Shown: piece by piece, positions 50,307 to 60,976 of the stretch
How positions within the stretch are numbered: position 1 is the stretch's first letter
How the letters are laid out: each line of letters opens with the position of its first letter
NCBI GenBank assembly: GCA_002751075.1
Contig: NAOQ01000217.1
Coordinates: 8,721 to 72,720 of the forward strand
Source of the DNA: Ichthyophonus hoferi
Taxonomy: Eukaryota; Opisthokonta; Ichthyosporea; Ichthyophonida; Ichthyophonidae
Reading direction: 5' to 3'
DNA length: 64,000 bases
The notes under the pieces: model-generated
The model's input: only the letters and a program-made list of their open reading frames with translations
Told to the model about the DNA's origin: nothing
The model's database searches: none
Position numbers and translations under genes: made by a program

Positions 50307-52225
50307 GTTGAAGTAAACAGTAAACAAAAATCAAACAACTGATGAGTCCTGTAAAGCTATTGAGCAATATGAGTACAGCGGCTGAAAAGAAAGTTAAATC
50401 GTCAAAAAAGATGAAAATGATCAGAAGTTGCACTTATTCTCTGGCACAGCTGCGTACCCTAACGCTAAATTCTATTCAAACGTATATTATAGTCTATCTA
50501 TAGGAAGCAAATGGTTTCCATGTACCCTTTGAATGTTGATGGGATGGATGTAAGCAATATACATTCCTACATGCAAGCAGACTATGTATATATATCCGTA
50601 AAACAGTAACATTTAACTTTGAAAACGACAAGGGCTGTAACCACTTGTCCGTTAATGTTTATTTTGTTGAAAATATGTCAACTTAATCATATTGGTTGGT
50701 GTTAATTATTAAAAGTAGTTAAATTTTCAATTAAATCTGATTGCATGTATATTACACCTGCAATTATATCAGCGTTGTAATCTCACTTAAATCTTATTTT
50801 GGGTTATAGATGACATAATTTATGATGACTGAAATTCATTTATTTAGGTGTATTTACATAGTAATATACACATTGTTGTGAATCGAAGTATTTTCATCTA
50901 AAATTTTATTTTCTACCCAAGATATATATGGCCCCTAATATACTGAAATGCCAAAAGGAAAATTATACATTCAGTTGGACCATCGAATTTATTTATTTAC
51001 CATACAAATATTAAATTATAGTGAAATAAATGATACATCGATCTCCAGAATAACAAATAGTTTTAATTGGTGCTGTTATATACGCCTTGTTTAAAAAAGA
51101 AAATAGGTATTGTTTCATTAAAATTGTAATTGAAAACTAGACGGGTTATCCTATTCTCAGAATGATATCTCAAAAAGGACCCTCGTAAAAATGTAACTAA
51201 TCATGCCTCTAACAGCAAATGATGTTTTTTTTTGAACAACATGCAACGCACATTAATAGATAGAGTGACGTTTAATTGGCTGTAGTTTAGAGTCATGTAT
51301 ATTTGTCGTCAAATACAAAGTAAGTACTAGCACTCACTGAAAGGCTCACCAACCAAAGGGGGTGTGCAAAGATCTTGCAAGGAAATAAAGTGTAAATCAC
51401 GCTATTTTAAGAAGATGTAAACTTTAGGACTAGTCGAAACAAGTTGAGCCAAAAATAAATGCTTAAAATAAAGAATTATAATTACTACTTCCATATAGTT
51501 CACTATATTTAACAACAACTATATATTGAGGAGATATTCATGACTACTTATAATAGAATATGTCTACGCCAAGGTATTCGGTTATATGAATAACCAAAGA
51601 AACTGCGATTACAGAACACGTGCATAGAGTTAGATCGGACTATAAATCCGAATGACATCTATATTTATTGCACAACACCTTATCGCGTTTGTTTTTATAT
51701 AGTAAAATAACAATTTAATTACTTAATAAATGGGTAATTTTAATATATATAGTTTTTTTTTTTAAGGAAAAATGGTGAATAGGGGCTATTACCATAAAAT
51801 AATATTCAATTTAAAATATGATATTTAAATATCACCAACCATGCAAGGGGATGCAATATAAAATTCAAACCTATTGAATATACTTATACTGAACTTTCTA
51901 AATAAAAACCAAAAATGGCTCCGCATAAAACTAAAAAAAATACATGGAAAATTCACAACCGACAATTTGGGGAAAAGACAATTGTTAATTAGTATAATTT
52001 TATGTATGTATTAAACTTCACCACTATCTTATGGCCGCATCAAAAAAGAATGAATGAGAAATGTAACAAACTGAGCTTTGCAACTTCAGAGTGGAATGTA
52101 AGCCCCGTAAGGGAATGTATCCCTCTATGTGTATAAACTATATGATCTCAATACTTGGTAAAGACAACGATATTATAATGTATCTAAATAGACTCTAGAG
52201 AAGAATCATAAACTAGAATTAATTG

Positions 52226-52499
52226 AGTGATGACCAGTTTGTTGATATAAATTTTATTAGTAGGTAGTAGGGTGATATTAAGCCATTCATATTATACACA
52301 GTATACAGTGAGAATCATGAGATAAATGTCCATTAGAAATAGTTGAATGACGAGAGTTCGTCAAAGTTAACCAGGCAGCAACCATTGGATGATGATCAGT
52401 TTGTTGATTTAAATGGTATTAGCAGTAGGTAGTCGAGTAATATTAGGCCATTTATACCATACAGCTTATAGTGATAATTATGTGATCAATACTCATTAG
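52226..52499. repeat. degenerate tandem duplication, about 157-nt unit
   Basis: Copies 52226-52336 and 52384-52499 share, in order, GATGA-CAGTTTGTTGAT, TATTAG, AGTAGGTAGT, ATATTA-GCCATT, ATACA and CATTAG stretches, with many substitutions. No coding frame runs through either copy. Confidence 0.75.
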
Positions 52500-53520
52500 G
52501 CATATCTACATTTTGATCTTTTTCAAATTTTGACATGTAATTGTTAATACCAATCAAAACTAACTGTATAATAAACGATATATGGTTTAATAATCACGTT
52601 CATAGTACTGAGCCATCTGACGTCCAGGTTATCTAAGCTTAATGTAACAATTATAGGAAATTGTAGTATATACTATAAAATTGATTCAAATGATATAAAA
52701 ACAATATTCAAAGATAAAATACCTGTTTGCAAGACTTACTAAATTTAGTTTCTAATGTTTACTATCTCGTGTACACAAGAGAATTATTCCATATCATCAT
52801 GTATACTAGTATATAAATATGTGTGTTTGGTTTTACGTATTTATCTTGAATAAAGTTTTTGGCAAACTATGTAATAAATTCCTATTATTTACTTCATGCA
52901 AGTAGGAGTCTCTTATCTCTTATCTTTTCTCGCGATTTTTGGATCTAGACTTTAATGCACCTTACCGTATTGTTGCTAATAACGACTATATATTGCTGTA
53001 AGTGTAGTATCCCCCAAAAATCAGGAGACAAAATATAATCATAAAATAAAAAAAAGGACTAAAGCGATTATCAATATTTCTTGTAGGGGATATATTTTTT
53101 GTAAAGATCAAAAATTTCAGACATATTCTTTATCGACACAAGCATTACAAGTACATTAGAAGATGGGTGCTATATAGTCGATATAATAGGACATCAAGAT
53201 TGATATATATATAACAACTGTATGTGTAAATGGATCAATTTTGAATATCATAATTACACTTGTAATATATTTTTATGAAATCCAACGCATAAAATACTAA
53301 AATAGACCTTTGGTGAATGATTTTCTATTCATATTTAAGACATTTCCCTAAATATTAGTATTTCTAATCATTTATTTCTGCCGATAATCTCGTTATTCTC
53401 AATCCTTGGTTCACCAGAATTTTATCATCCAAGTGATTCGGACAAGGAAAGACTGTTTTTTTAATGTACCAATGCAAATCATACATCAAATATTTTCTGA
53501 ATAGATCTCTCACCTGATAG

Positions 53521-53610
53521 ACACAGGGGCTAGTGATTGGTTCATGTTGAAGAGCCTGACTCCAGTGTGGCAAGTGAAAGTGCAGAATAGGTTTATACAA
53601 GACCAGTAAA
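53521..53610 (-). other. possible orphan exon
   Basis: On the minus strand, a frame with balanced amino-acid use (containing HFHLPHWSQALQHEP) lies between an AAAG acceptor-like site and a CAG/GTGAGA donor. It continues open past the donor to 53364. I recognise no family. It might be an upstream exon of the acyltransferase gene or chance. Confidence 0.25.
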
Positions 53611-54710
53611 ATGCTTTAGAATAGAATAAGGGCAGAAAACTACTTATATAATTTTTTAAGAGTTTAAAATTATATATAGTTCTTTTTAAAGTTTTTGCCT
53701 ATAAAAACGCAACCAGCTAAGCTTGAAAATAACGTCATTAGAAAGTGAACGTAAAATAGATCCTATGACGTAGCTTGTTTAAGTGATATGATTTGAATGT
53801 AACACTTGGCGGATACACCACCACTATAAATCAACTATTCTGATCATAAGGGATCATTGGATAATCAATTACGGTGTAATAAAAGTTTCAACTGCCTTCC
53901 CTGTTGGATTAAAGTTAAATGATGGATATATATGTATTTATTAATACGCTTAGCTGATTTGTTTTTGATACTATACGTTAATATAAACCTGTGTTGATGT
54001 GCCCGAGGTGTCTTCTTTCAAATTGGCACGGTTGCTTTAATTACACTAGCTTCTAGGTTATTCGTTCCTCTTAACTACCCTGTATAAATCATTACTAACA
54101 TCAATAAGGATAGATGCTTTAAATTATCAAAATATGCGTTTCAATTTCTTTTGCCTAGCATTCTTAAGAATCGCTGTAGTTTTAAGAATTCTATAATGAT
54201 TATTATAGAAGTCAATGCACGGGTGGCAGAACAATTTGTTGAATATTCAAACTGTAGGTGATTGGTTAAATATCATCTATAAGATTGTCACTATTATTTC
54301 ATTGGGGGATATTAATCCAATGAAATACATTTTTGTCACCGATGATTAATTAGCATTTCTAAGTTATAAAATTGATATAAATACCAATGAACACATTATG
54401 TTACACTAATATAAACTTATGATTGGCTGAGTCTATATTTAGGAATGACAGATGACGCAATTTGTATAAACTAATTCCCAAGTTTCTGTCAAATAGGGTG
54501 CATCGGCTCACCGACACTGACATCATAACACTGGCATGTCAATAAACATCTAAATTGAGTACATATATACATCTATAATAAATATTTCATATATACTCTC
54601 TCTTTTTTATATATGAATATATCCTCTTTCATGTAACAAGGGTGTTAATAAAAACACTGTATATGCAACATAAATAATTGGTACTGAAATTTTTTTAAAA
54701 CTAAAGGCAC

Positions 54711-54809
54711 TGAATGGGCATTTGTTGAAGCTGGAGGTTTTTATTGTTACTGGAAATGATACGGAACCGTTACAAGAGTACGCATTCAGGCGGCCATCAC
54801 CAATTTTTG
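54711..54809 (+). other. possible orphan exon or structured RNA
   Basis: A stretch with visibly higher G+C than its flanks has an open frame (containing HLLKLEVFIVTGNDTEPLQE) after a CTAAAG acceptor-like site and before a GTATGC donor-like site. It ends in CCAATTTTTG, which also resembles an Sm-type site, so a small nuclear RNA is another option, though I could not match it to a known snRNA. Confidence 0.3.
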
Positions 54810-55677
54810 TATGCCTTTATGTTAAAAACATATTGTTGATAACATAAACAACGATGTTCGTTTCTTTAAGGCAAGTTTTATTGTCACATGTGGATGTATG
54901 CTTATTTGCTATCTATAAGTTGATGTTATATTCCGTCCCTTGTGTCTGTCCCTTTCCCCTTCGCTTTTTTTCTCAGTTTTTATTTCAAAATTTTATTTTA
55001 TTTTCTTATGTTTCTCTTGCTTTATATTAATACTTACCACTTTCTTCCTTTTATATTTTCGTCTCTTTGTTTATTCCCTTGACAAATAAGTCAATTTTTT
55101 TACTTTAATCTTATTACTGTATATCTCTGCTCTTGTTATTCTAGTATAGGTCAGTTATATATGAATAATAATAAAATAGTGCTACACAATAAAGTACATT
55201 GGAGAGAAGTTAATTTATTCCTAAATATAGCATCTTATATATGGAATTCCTTAGAACCCATCATTGATTAGTTAGATAACTTAATTTAACTGTAATTACT
55301 TTGTCTATGCTATACATGTAGCTATAGTTGACATTAACACCGTTTCCTTCTCCCCCTCCGTCCCTCCCTCATACACACGCAGACACGCACTCTAACATAT
55401 CACATAATAATCACATATATTATCATTTTCAGTCACAGATATAGATGCAGTTTAGCTTTGCCACCATCGTACATTGATTGTTTACAGGGTGAACGACCAT
55501 AGAGCAATCAAACATTAGCACATATATATTTAAGAACAAAGCATCCAGTTGGGTCCTTTGAACACAATACTATTGTATCACCAACAATTACTACCCTTTC
55601 TAAGCAAGATACAATAGATACAGACCCTAGTTTACACTACGTATAACAGGTAAGTACGATCTCCGTTGAAGTAAACC

Positions 55678-58600
55678 ATGACTAATGAACTAGAAAAATA
55701 CCACGAAAGAAGCAGTGAACAAGAAAGAGAAGGAGTGAATGAATTACCCTCCTGTAGTAAGAGCCTCCCTCACCCTAGTGTAGGTAAGAGGGCGACACGT
55801 ACGATAGTAGAAGAGAAACCACTGCTGCAGCGAGCAACTAAGATGATGCAGGACTATGTTCCCCTCATGGGTAGGGTCAGGTGTCTAAGCCATCTTGCCT
55901 CTTCCCCTTTTCTCCCCAGGGATGCCCCTCCTATGTATTCGCCCTCTCGTCCTACTACATGCAAGAGCTCTATGAGGGCCAATAAGAATGGTAGTCCTTC
56001 TATTACCATCCACACTACCAATGGTGGCGATAGGGGTTTCCATGGTAATGGTGGGGGATTAAAAGGAGGAAGTGCAAGTTACCAGACTACAAGCAGTGAG
56101 AAACCCACAACCACCACAACCAGTGTGATTTGGACTAAGCATGAGACTATATGGCTGGACTCTAGGTCCTATACCCACCCTATGTACATGCACACCCCCA
56201 AGCACTCAGGTGGGCAGGGAAAGGAGCAAGGGTCTTCAACTACTTCCACAATCACACAGCATCACTTCCTCCTTCTTGGAACTACCAATGATATACAGGT
56301 ATGGGATACTACCTATGATGATCATATACAGTTGGTTGGTGCTAGAGATGTAGCCTGTGCAGTGGCCACCATCCTGGCCCACCCTAACGACTGTAAGATG
56401 TCACACCCTACAAACACTAAGTATGATATCTATGCTGATCACCGGCCACTAATTGCATGGGTACCTCTATATAAACATGAACATGTAGCCACTAGCTCCA
56501 CTACCTTACCACGTAGAGGGGAGGGAACCTGGGTAAAAGGTGATAGCAGACAGATACCTTCGGTGTTGATTGGAGAGAAGGGAGAGGAAGAGGAGGAGGA
56601 AGAGGACAATGAGCATGCCCCCCCAACACACACAGTCTACTTTGGCTCCTTGTATACTGCCTCGGTGGCCCACCATATAACATATCCAGGCACTATCACC
56701 AGTGTTCTCAGCTCTGCACGGCACGTGGTTGTGGCCACTACAGACACCATCTATGTCTATATGGCCATGGACCTGTCTAAGGTGTTCACCGTACATAATT
56801 ATCATTCCACTCACCTTCTCTCCCTTGATGGTACTCGCTCATGTTCTCAGCCAGGTGTACCCCCTATAGCCTTAGGGTCCAGGTTTCTAGCCTATGCAGG
56901 CCCTGGTGAAAAGACTGCCACGACCTCTTACCAATTAGGTAATGCCTCTAGTGTAACAGACCTTCTAAGCTCCCCATTGGTTAATCGAAATGAGGCTATG
57001 AATGCTGTGCGTGACCTAGCCTCGGGACTATTGGTTCTAGGGGACCAGAGCCTCCAATCACTTTCATCCTACTTTTACTCTTCTTCTGCCCCTAGTTGGT
57101 TAACCTCCTCCTCCTCCTCTCCCCTCTCACTAAGCTCATCACCCAAGGAACGTGGGGCCCAGACGCGTGCCCACTCCAAGACCTCCTCCCCCTTGGACCC
57201 CTTTCTTGGTAGTACAAGTAAGGCAGTAAGCACCAGGGTAATCATATTTGATCTAGTCACACAGTATGTGGTTGCTACCCTCTGTCCCTACAAATCTTCT
57301 GGAATTGGGTCCCTAGCCTTTGATCCTACTGGTACCCTTTTATTCTCCTCCTCGATGACTGGTCGTGATTTTTATATCTTCCAATTATCTGCTCCCCATT
57401 ATCAACTGGATGACCCACTTTTAGGCCCATGGATTAGCCCAGATGGGAGAGGTGGGGGGACGACATTTGGTAGTTCTGGTAGTGCCCCTTCCTATAGATC
57501 ATTGGCTACAGGTCATGATCCATTATCCCACCCCGATCCTCACAATCGTCGAGGGGATGGTACCCTAGGTGGATTCAATTATGTGAAAGGGAGGAAAGGA
57601 GGAATCTATGCTCGCCCACTTTACCGCCTAAACCGAGGATTGACCAATGCTGTGGTAGCTAATGTATCCTTCAGTGCAGATAGTAGATGGGTTAGTGTGG
57701 CCACCACCCATGGCACTGTGCACGTGTTTGCCCTGCATCCTACCGGGGGTCCAGTGACCTATTATACCCACTGTTCTCCTACTCCTCCTAATGTCTACAC
57801 CCGAATCTTTGCAAGTGCAGGAGCGGAAGGGTTAGTGGGGGCACAACAGACTGGCATGGAGATAGAGACCATCACTGCTATGGCCAGGGTAAGGCACACT
57901 ATAGCACCCAGTCCGCCCTTCACCCCGCCTAAGAGTAGGGGCGAGTACCCGACTTTATCATCCAATGTGACCTTGACTGGGGTGCTATCCTCGCCAATCA
58001 GTGTGCGGTTTGGGGAGTATGATGGATACCAGGAAGGTTTGGATGGGGAGTGTGGGCCTTTGTATCTATGGATGTATGTGGCCGACCAATCAGGAAGGTG
58101 CACCCAATACCGGTTAACCCCTACCATGATCCACCACGAGGAGGTGGGATCAAGGGCCAATTGGAGAGAGCGGTATAAACTGGCAGTAAGATGTACGGGT
58201 GAGAGTGAATGGGATCTGATGTCGTCTGTATTAGGCAATGGTAATGCTTATCCCTGGGTGAGACCTAATGGCACGTCGTCTAATGGAACCTTGACTAATT
58301 ATTCTACACATGCTGAGAGAGGGTTCTATGGGAGGTCTAAAGCTGATCATGTGACATCTAGATCCCCATTGACTGAAGGTGCAATAGGAGATGATAGTGG
58401 TCAAGAGGAAAGACAGGGATATGAAATGAATCATAAGGATTGGCAGTCCAGAATTGAAATCTCAACCCATGATGACTACCCTCCCCTATGGATGGGCACC
58501 CAGTTTGTATTCAAGACCTTAACTGAAACAGAAACAGCGCTAGGCCCTGGATCAGGGGAGGGGGCGAGGGCCACCCCTACCACCAGTGATCCCATAGAAA

Positions 58601-59265
58601 ATACATATATACCCTCCCAGGACATACAGGATAATGATAAGAACTCCAGCTGCAACTACCAGGGTCTATCCTCTCATAGGATTATCACTGGGGCTAGTAA
58701 GCCAGTGGCTGTACCTCGGGTAGGAGAGCATGATAGATGGAGTGGTAATGGTAATGGCATTCCAGACAGTCTCACTGTGAGTCCTGCAAACTGTCTGGTT
58801 AACCCAGAGTTTTTAAGGGATTTAACTACTGCACTGGATGAGAATTTTGGTGATTGTGATGATTTCCGGCCAATGGGACATCGTCATAAAGATATACTCT
58901 TCTCGGAATTTGATTCGAGTGGGGATATCAATGATTTAAATATGAATATGATAGAAGACTCTGATAGAGAAGGAGAGGGACATGGTAATATGGACAACAT
59001 GCCAATCCGATCTAAGGGTGATAATACAGATATACCATTCCTTACTCCTATTGAAATATTGCCTGCTTTGCCTAGATGTGGGTCCTTTGTGGATTCTAAA
59101 CTGTATGCAGGTGGATTGGCTAAGGATGCACCGCTGGATGATATGCATGCTCGGTCCCCGGGGAATAATAATGTAAATAGAAATACAGGGGAGGGCGAGG
59201 GATCGTTTGTAGAGGAGGATTTTGAGAACTTAGTGCCAGAGACTTTGCTATATACGTCGTCCTGA
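55678..59265 (+). CDS. BCAS3: BCAS3 (PHAF2) homologue, single exon
   Basis: One uninterrupted 1195-codon frame. BCAS3 forms a complex with PHAF1/C16orf70 that is recruited to forming autophagosomes; its seven-bladed propeller is related to the PROPPIN phosphoinositide binders. Matching blocks are a short N-terminal MMQDYVPLMG helix, propeller segments LLLGTTNDIQVWDTTYDD, PPIALGSRFLAYAGPGE (about residue 395), TRVIIFDLVTQYVVATL, GTLLFSSSMTGRDFYIFQL and SFSADSRWVSVATTHGT (about 664), and the BCAS3 domain with WQSRIEISTH..LWMGTQFVFKT (about 930-945). Variable parts are Ser-, Gly- and acid-rich (EEEEEED near 303), and the last 200 residues look disordered. It is longer than human BCAS3 (about 930). 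It has no introns and a higher G+C content than the other genes. The ATG at 55678 is the first in frame. Confidence 0.93.
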   Translation: MTNELEKYHERSSEQEREGVNELPSCSKSLPHPSVGKRATRTIVEEKPLLQRATKMMQDYVPLMGRVRCLSHLASSPFLPRDAPPMYSPSRPTTCKSSMRANKNGSPSITIHTTNGGDRGFHGNGGGLKGGSASYQTTSSEKPTTTTTSVIWTKHETIWLDSRSYTHPMYMHTPKHSGGQGKEQGSSTTSTITQHHFLLLGTTNDIQVWDTTYDDHIQLVGARDVACAVATILAHPNDCKMSHPTNTKYDIYADHRPLIAWVPLYKHEHVATSSTTLPRRGEGTWVKGDSRQIPSVLIGEKGEEEEEEEDNEHAPPTHTVYFGSLYTASVAHHITYPGTITSVLSSARHVVVATTDTIYVYMAMDLSKVFTVHNYHSTHLLSLDGTRSCSQPGVPPIALGSRFLAYAGPGEKTATTSYQLGNASSVTDLLSSPLVNRNEAMNAVRDLASGLLVLGDQSLQSLSSYFYSSSAPSWLTSSSSSPLSLSSSPKERGAQTRAHSKTSSPLDPFLGSTSKAVSTRVIIFDLVTQYVVATLCPYKSSGIGSLAFDPTGTLLFSSSMTGRDFYIFQLSAPHYQLDDPLLGPWISPDGRGGGTTFGSSGSAPSYRSLATGHDPLSHPDPHNRRGDGTLGGFNYVKGRKGGIYARPLYRLNRGLTNAVVANVSFSADSRWVSVATTHGTVHVFALHPTGGPVTYYTHCSPTPPNVYTRIFASAGAEGLVGAQQTGMEIETITAMARVRHTIAPSPPFTPPKSRGEYPTLSSNVTLTGVLSSPISVRFGEYDGYQEGLDGECGPLYLWMYVADQSGRCTQYRLTPTMIHHEEVGSRANWRERYKLAVRCTGESEWDLMSSVLGNGNAYPWVRPNGTSSNGTLTNYSTHAERGFYGRSKADHVTSRSPLTEGAIGDDSGQEERQGYEMNHKDWQSRIEISTHDDYPPLWMGTQFVFKTLTETETALGPGSGEGARATPTTSDPIENTYIPSQDIQDNDKNSSCNYQGLSSHRIITGASKPVAVPRVGEHDRWSGNGNGIPDSLTVSPANCLVNPEFLRDLTTALDENFGDCDDFRPMGHRHKDILFSEFDSSGDINDLNMNMIEDSDREGEGHGNMDNMPIRSKGDNTDIPFLTPIEILPALPRCGSFVDSKLYAGGLAKDAPLDDMHARSPGNNNVNRNTGEGEGSFVEEDFENLVPETLLYTSS

Positions 59266-60378
59266 CAACGCATATATAAACCAATAATTGACAAGGAAAG
59301 GGTACAATGATTGGTGCTTTAGACTGACTTAGCAGTCTAAATTAAATATGAAAAAGATAACAATAGGGTATTTTATATTTGTACAGTGTATTGTTGACCT
59401 ATGTATATATATGTATATATATATATAAACTTGCTTTGATAGCGAGCCCAAAACACAAAAACAATTGCCTTATGCGGTAGGTCTTTTGTTGACTTTTTTT
59501 ATTAAAAAAAAAAACGAAAATACTACGCCAATTATACTCTCTGGTGCTAGGGTGTATTTGGCTACATTGGTTTATTATTATTTTTGTAAATTTTGTATAT
59601 ATGCATTAGATATCTATCTGTACATATGTATTTAAATATTTTTAAAATATTAAGCGGGCATTAACATTGATCTATTAAGTTGGCTCAGGTAGCTAAGCCT
59701 AAAACTGAAAATAAATAAAAGACAAGCTGCTTTTTTAACGGGGATATTGATTGTTTATCCCATTTTATGGAGTCAGGTCTGATGTCCTTATGATCAATAA
59801 TATCATACTCAAGGATGTAGGTGAAAGCTCGGATTGAATTATAGGATTAATCCAATGAGACGGGCTAAATATATCAATATATATATATATATACCTTAAA
59901 AAGGGATAGATTACAAAGCGGAACCTAACAGACGTACAGTGAATACAAAGTGTAATAGACAAACATATAGATATATACTATACACCCCATACTATATACT
60001 CCTTCCACATATTAATCCAACATAGTACTAAAACAACGACTATTATTTGAATTAAAATGTTATTCAATACTAACTTATATTATAATCCAGTTACACCATA
60101 ATCATTCTACTCTCTTTTAATAGTGTTTTGAGTACGACTCAAAAAACACCCGTGTGTAAATATATATACATAGATAATATGTAGATATGTACATAAATAA
60201 AAATTAGGTAGAGATAACAAATGTATATATATATATATGTATATATAATATAACTAACTACCTGCGTATTGAAAAATACACCAGAGATAGTGACCTACTA
60301 TGCTACCAATCAGATTATTGCCTTCTACAAAGTGTGACACAATATAGCATCATATACACATTGACTTACAATATGATA

Positions 60379-60415
<37 letters not shown>

Positions 60416-60775
60416 GTGAATCTATTCGGCCCATGTACAAGACTATACTTGCAGTGATGAAGCCATCATAAATGTCCACAACAACCATATGATTAACAGT
60501 CAATCCAATCCACAATAACACTCAAAAGGGAATGAATATATGACGAATTAATTAAAAGTTAATAAATAACACAGCGTTCACCAAGACATAATCACTACTA
60601 GCAACTAAATAGTTTAAACATAAACAGTAATTAAAATTAAAGACACGGCTCTTATTGGCTAAGGTGTGATTGCATCTTTCTCCATTGTTCGGCATTGAAG
60701 TAGAATGATCATGGATCAATCATTCTGCGTAATTCACTATTGTAATAGTCATTACTTTAGCCTTAGAATTAATGG

Positions 60776-60809
<34 letters not shown>

Positions 60810-60976
60810 GTATGTATGTATGATAGTATTCATCCTCAAGTCTATATATACCCCTTTAACTGTGGCTGCTTTTGCTAAATATACTGTAGCTAAAGATATC
60901 GGGGTTGAATATTAACTTGTAGTCTGGTATTAAGCGGTTGCCATAGAGACAAGTTCCACATAGATAATTGGTAAAA
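59266..60976. other. spacer between convergent BCAS3 and PP4 genes
   Basis: It contains AT dinucleotide tracts (59402-59430, 60384-60409, 60778-60807), an AATAAA at 59710-59715 that could serve BCAS3, and no recognisable coding stretch. Confidence 0.6.

Larger units (their letters stand above)
50307..55677. other. 5.4-kb mostly non-coding stretch
   Basis: This is the longest gap between recognised genes. It holds a degenerate tandem duplication (52226-52499) and two short coding-like stretches, 53521-53610 (-) and 54711-54809 (+), listed separately. The upstream regions of the divergent acyltransferase and BCAS3 genes must lie here. Nothing else stands out. Confidence 0.55.

Noticed and set aside
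56439-56814. Several minus-strand frames opposite BCAS3 (also 57075-57260, 57795-58434 and 58884-59294)
   Set aside because: They are shadows of a G+C-richer real coding strand with strong matches to BCAS3.
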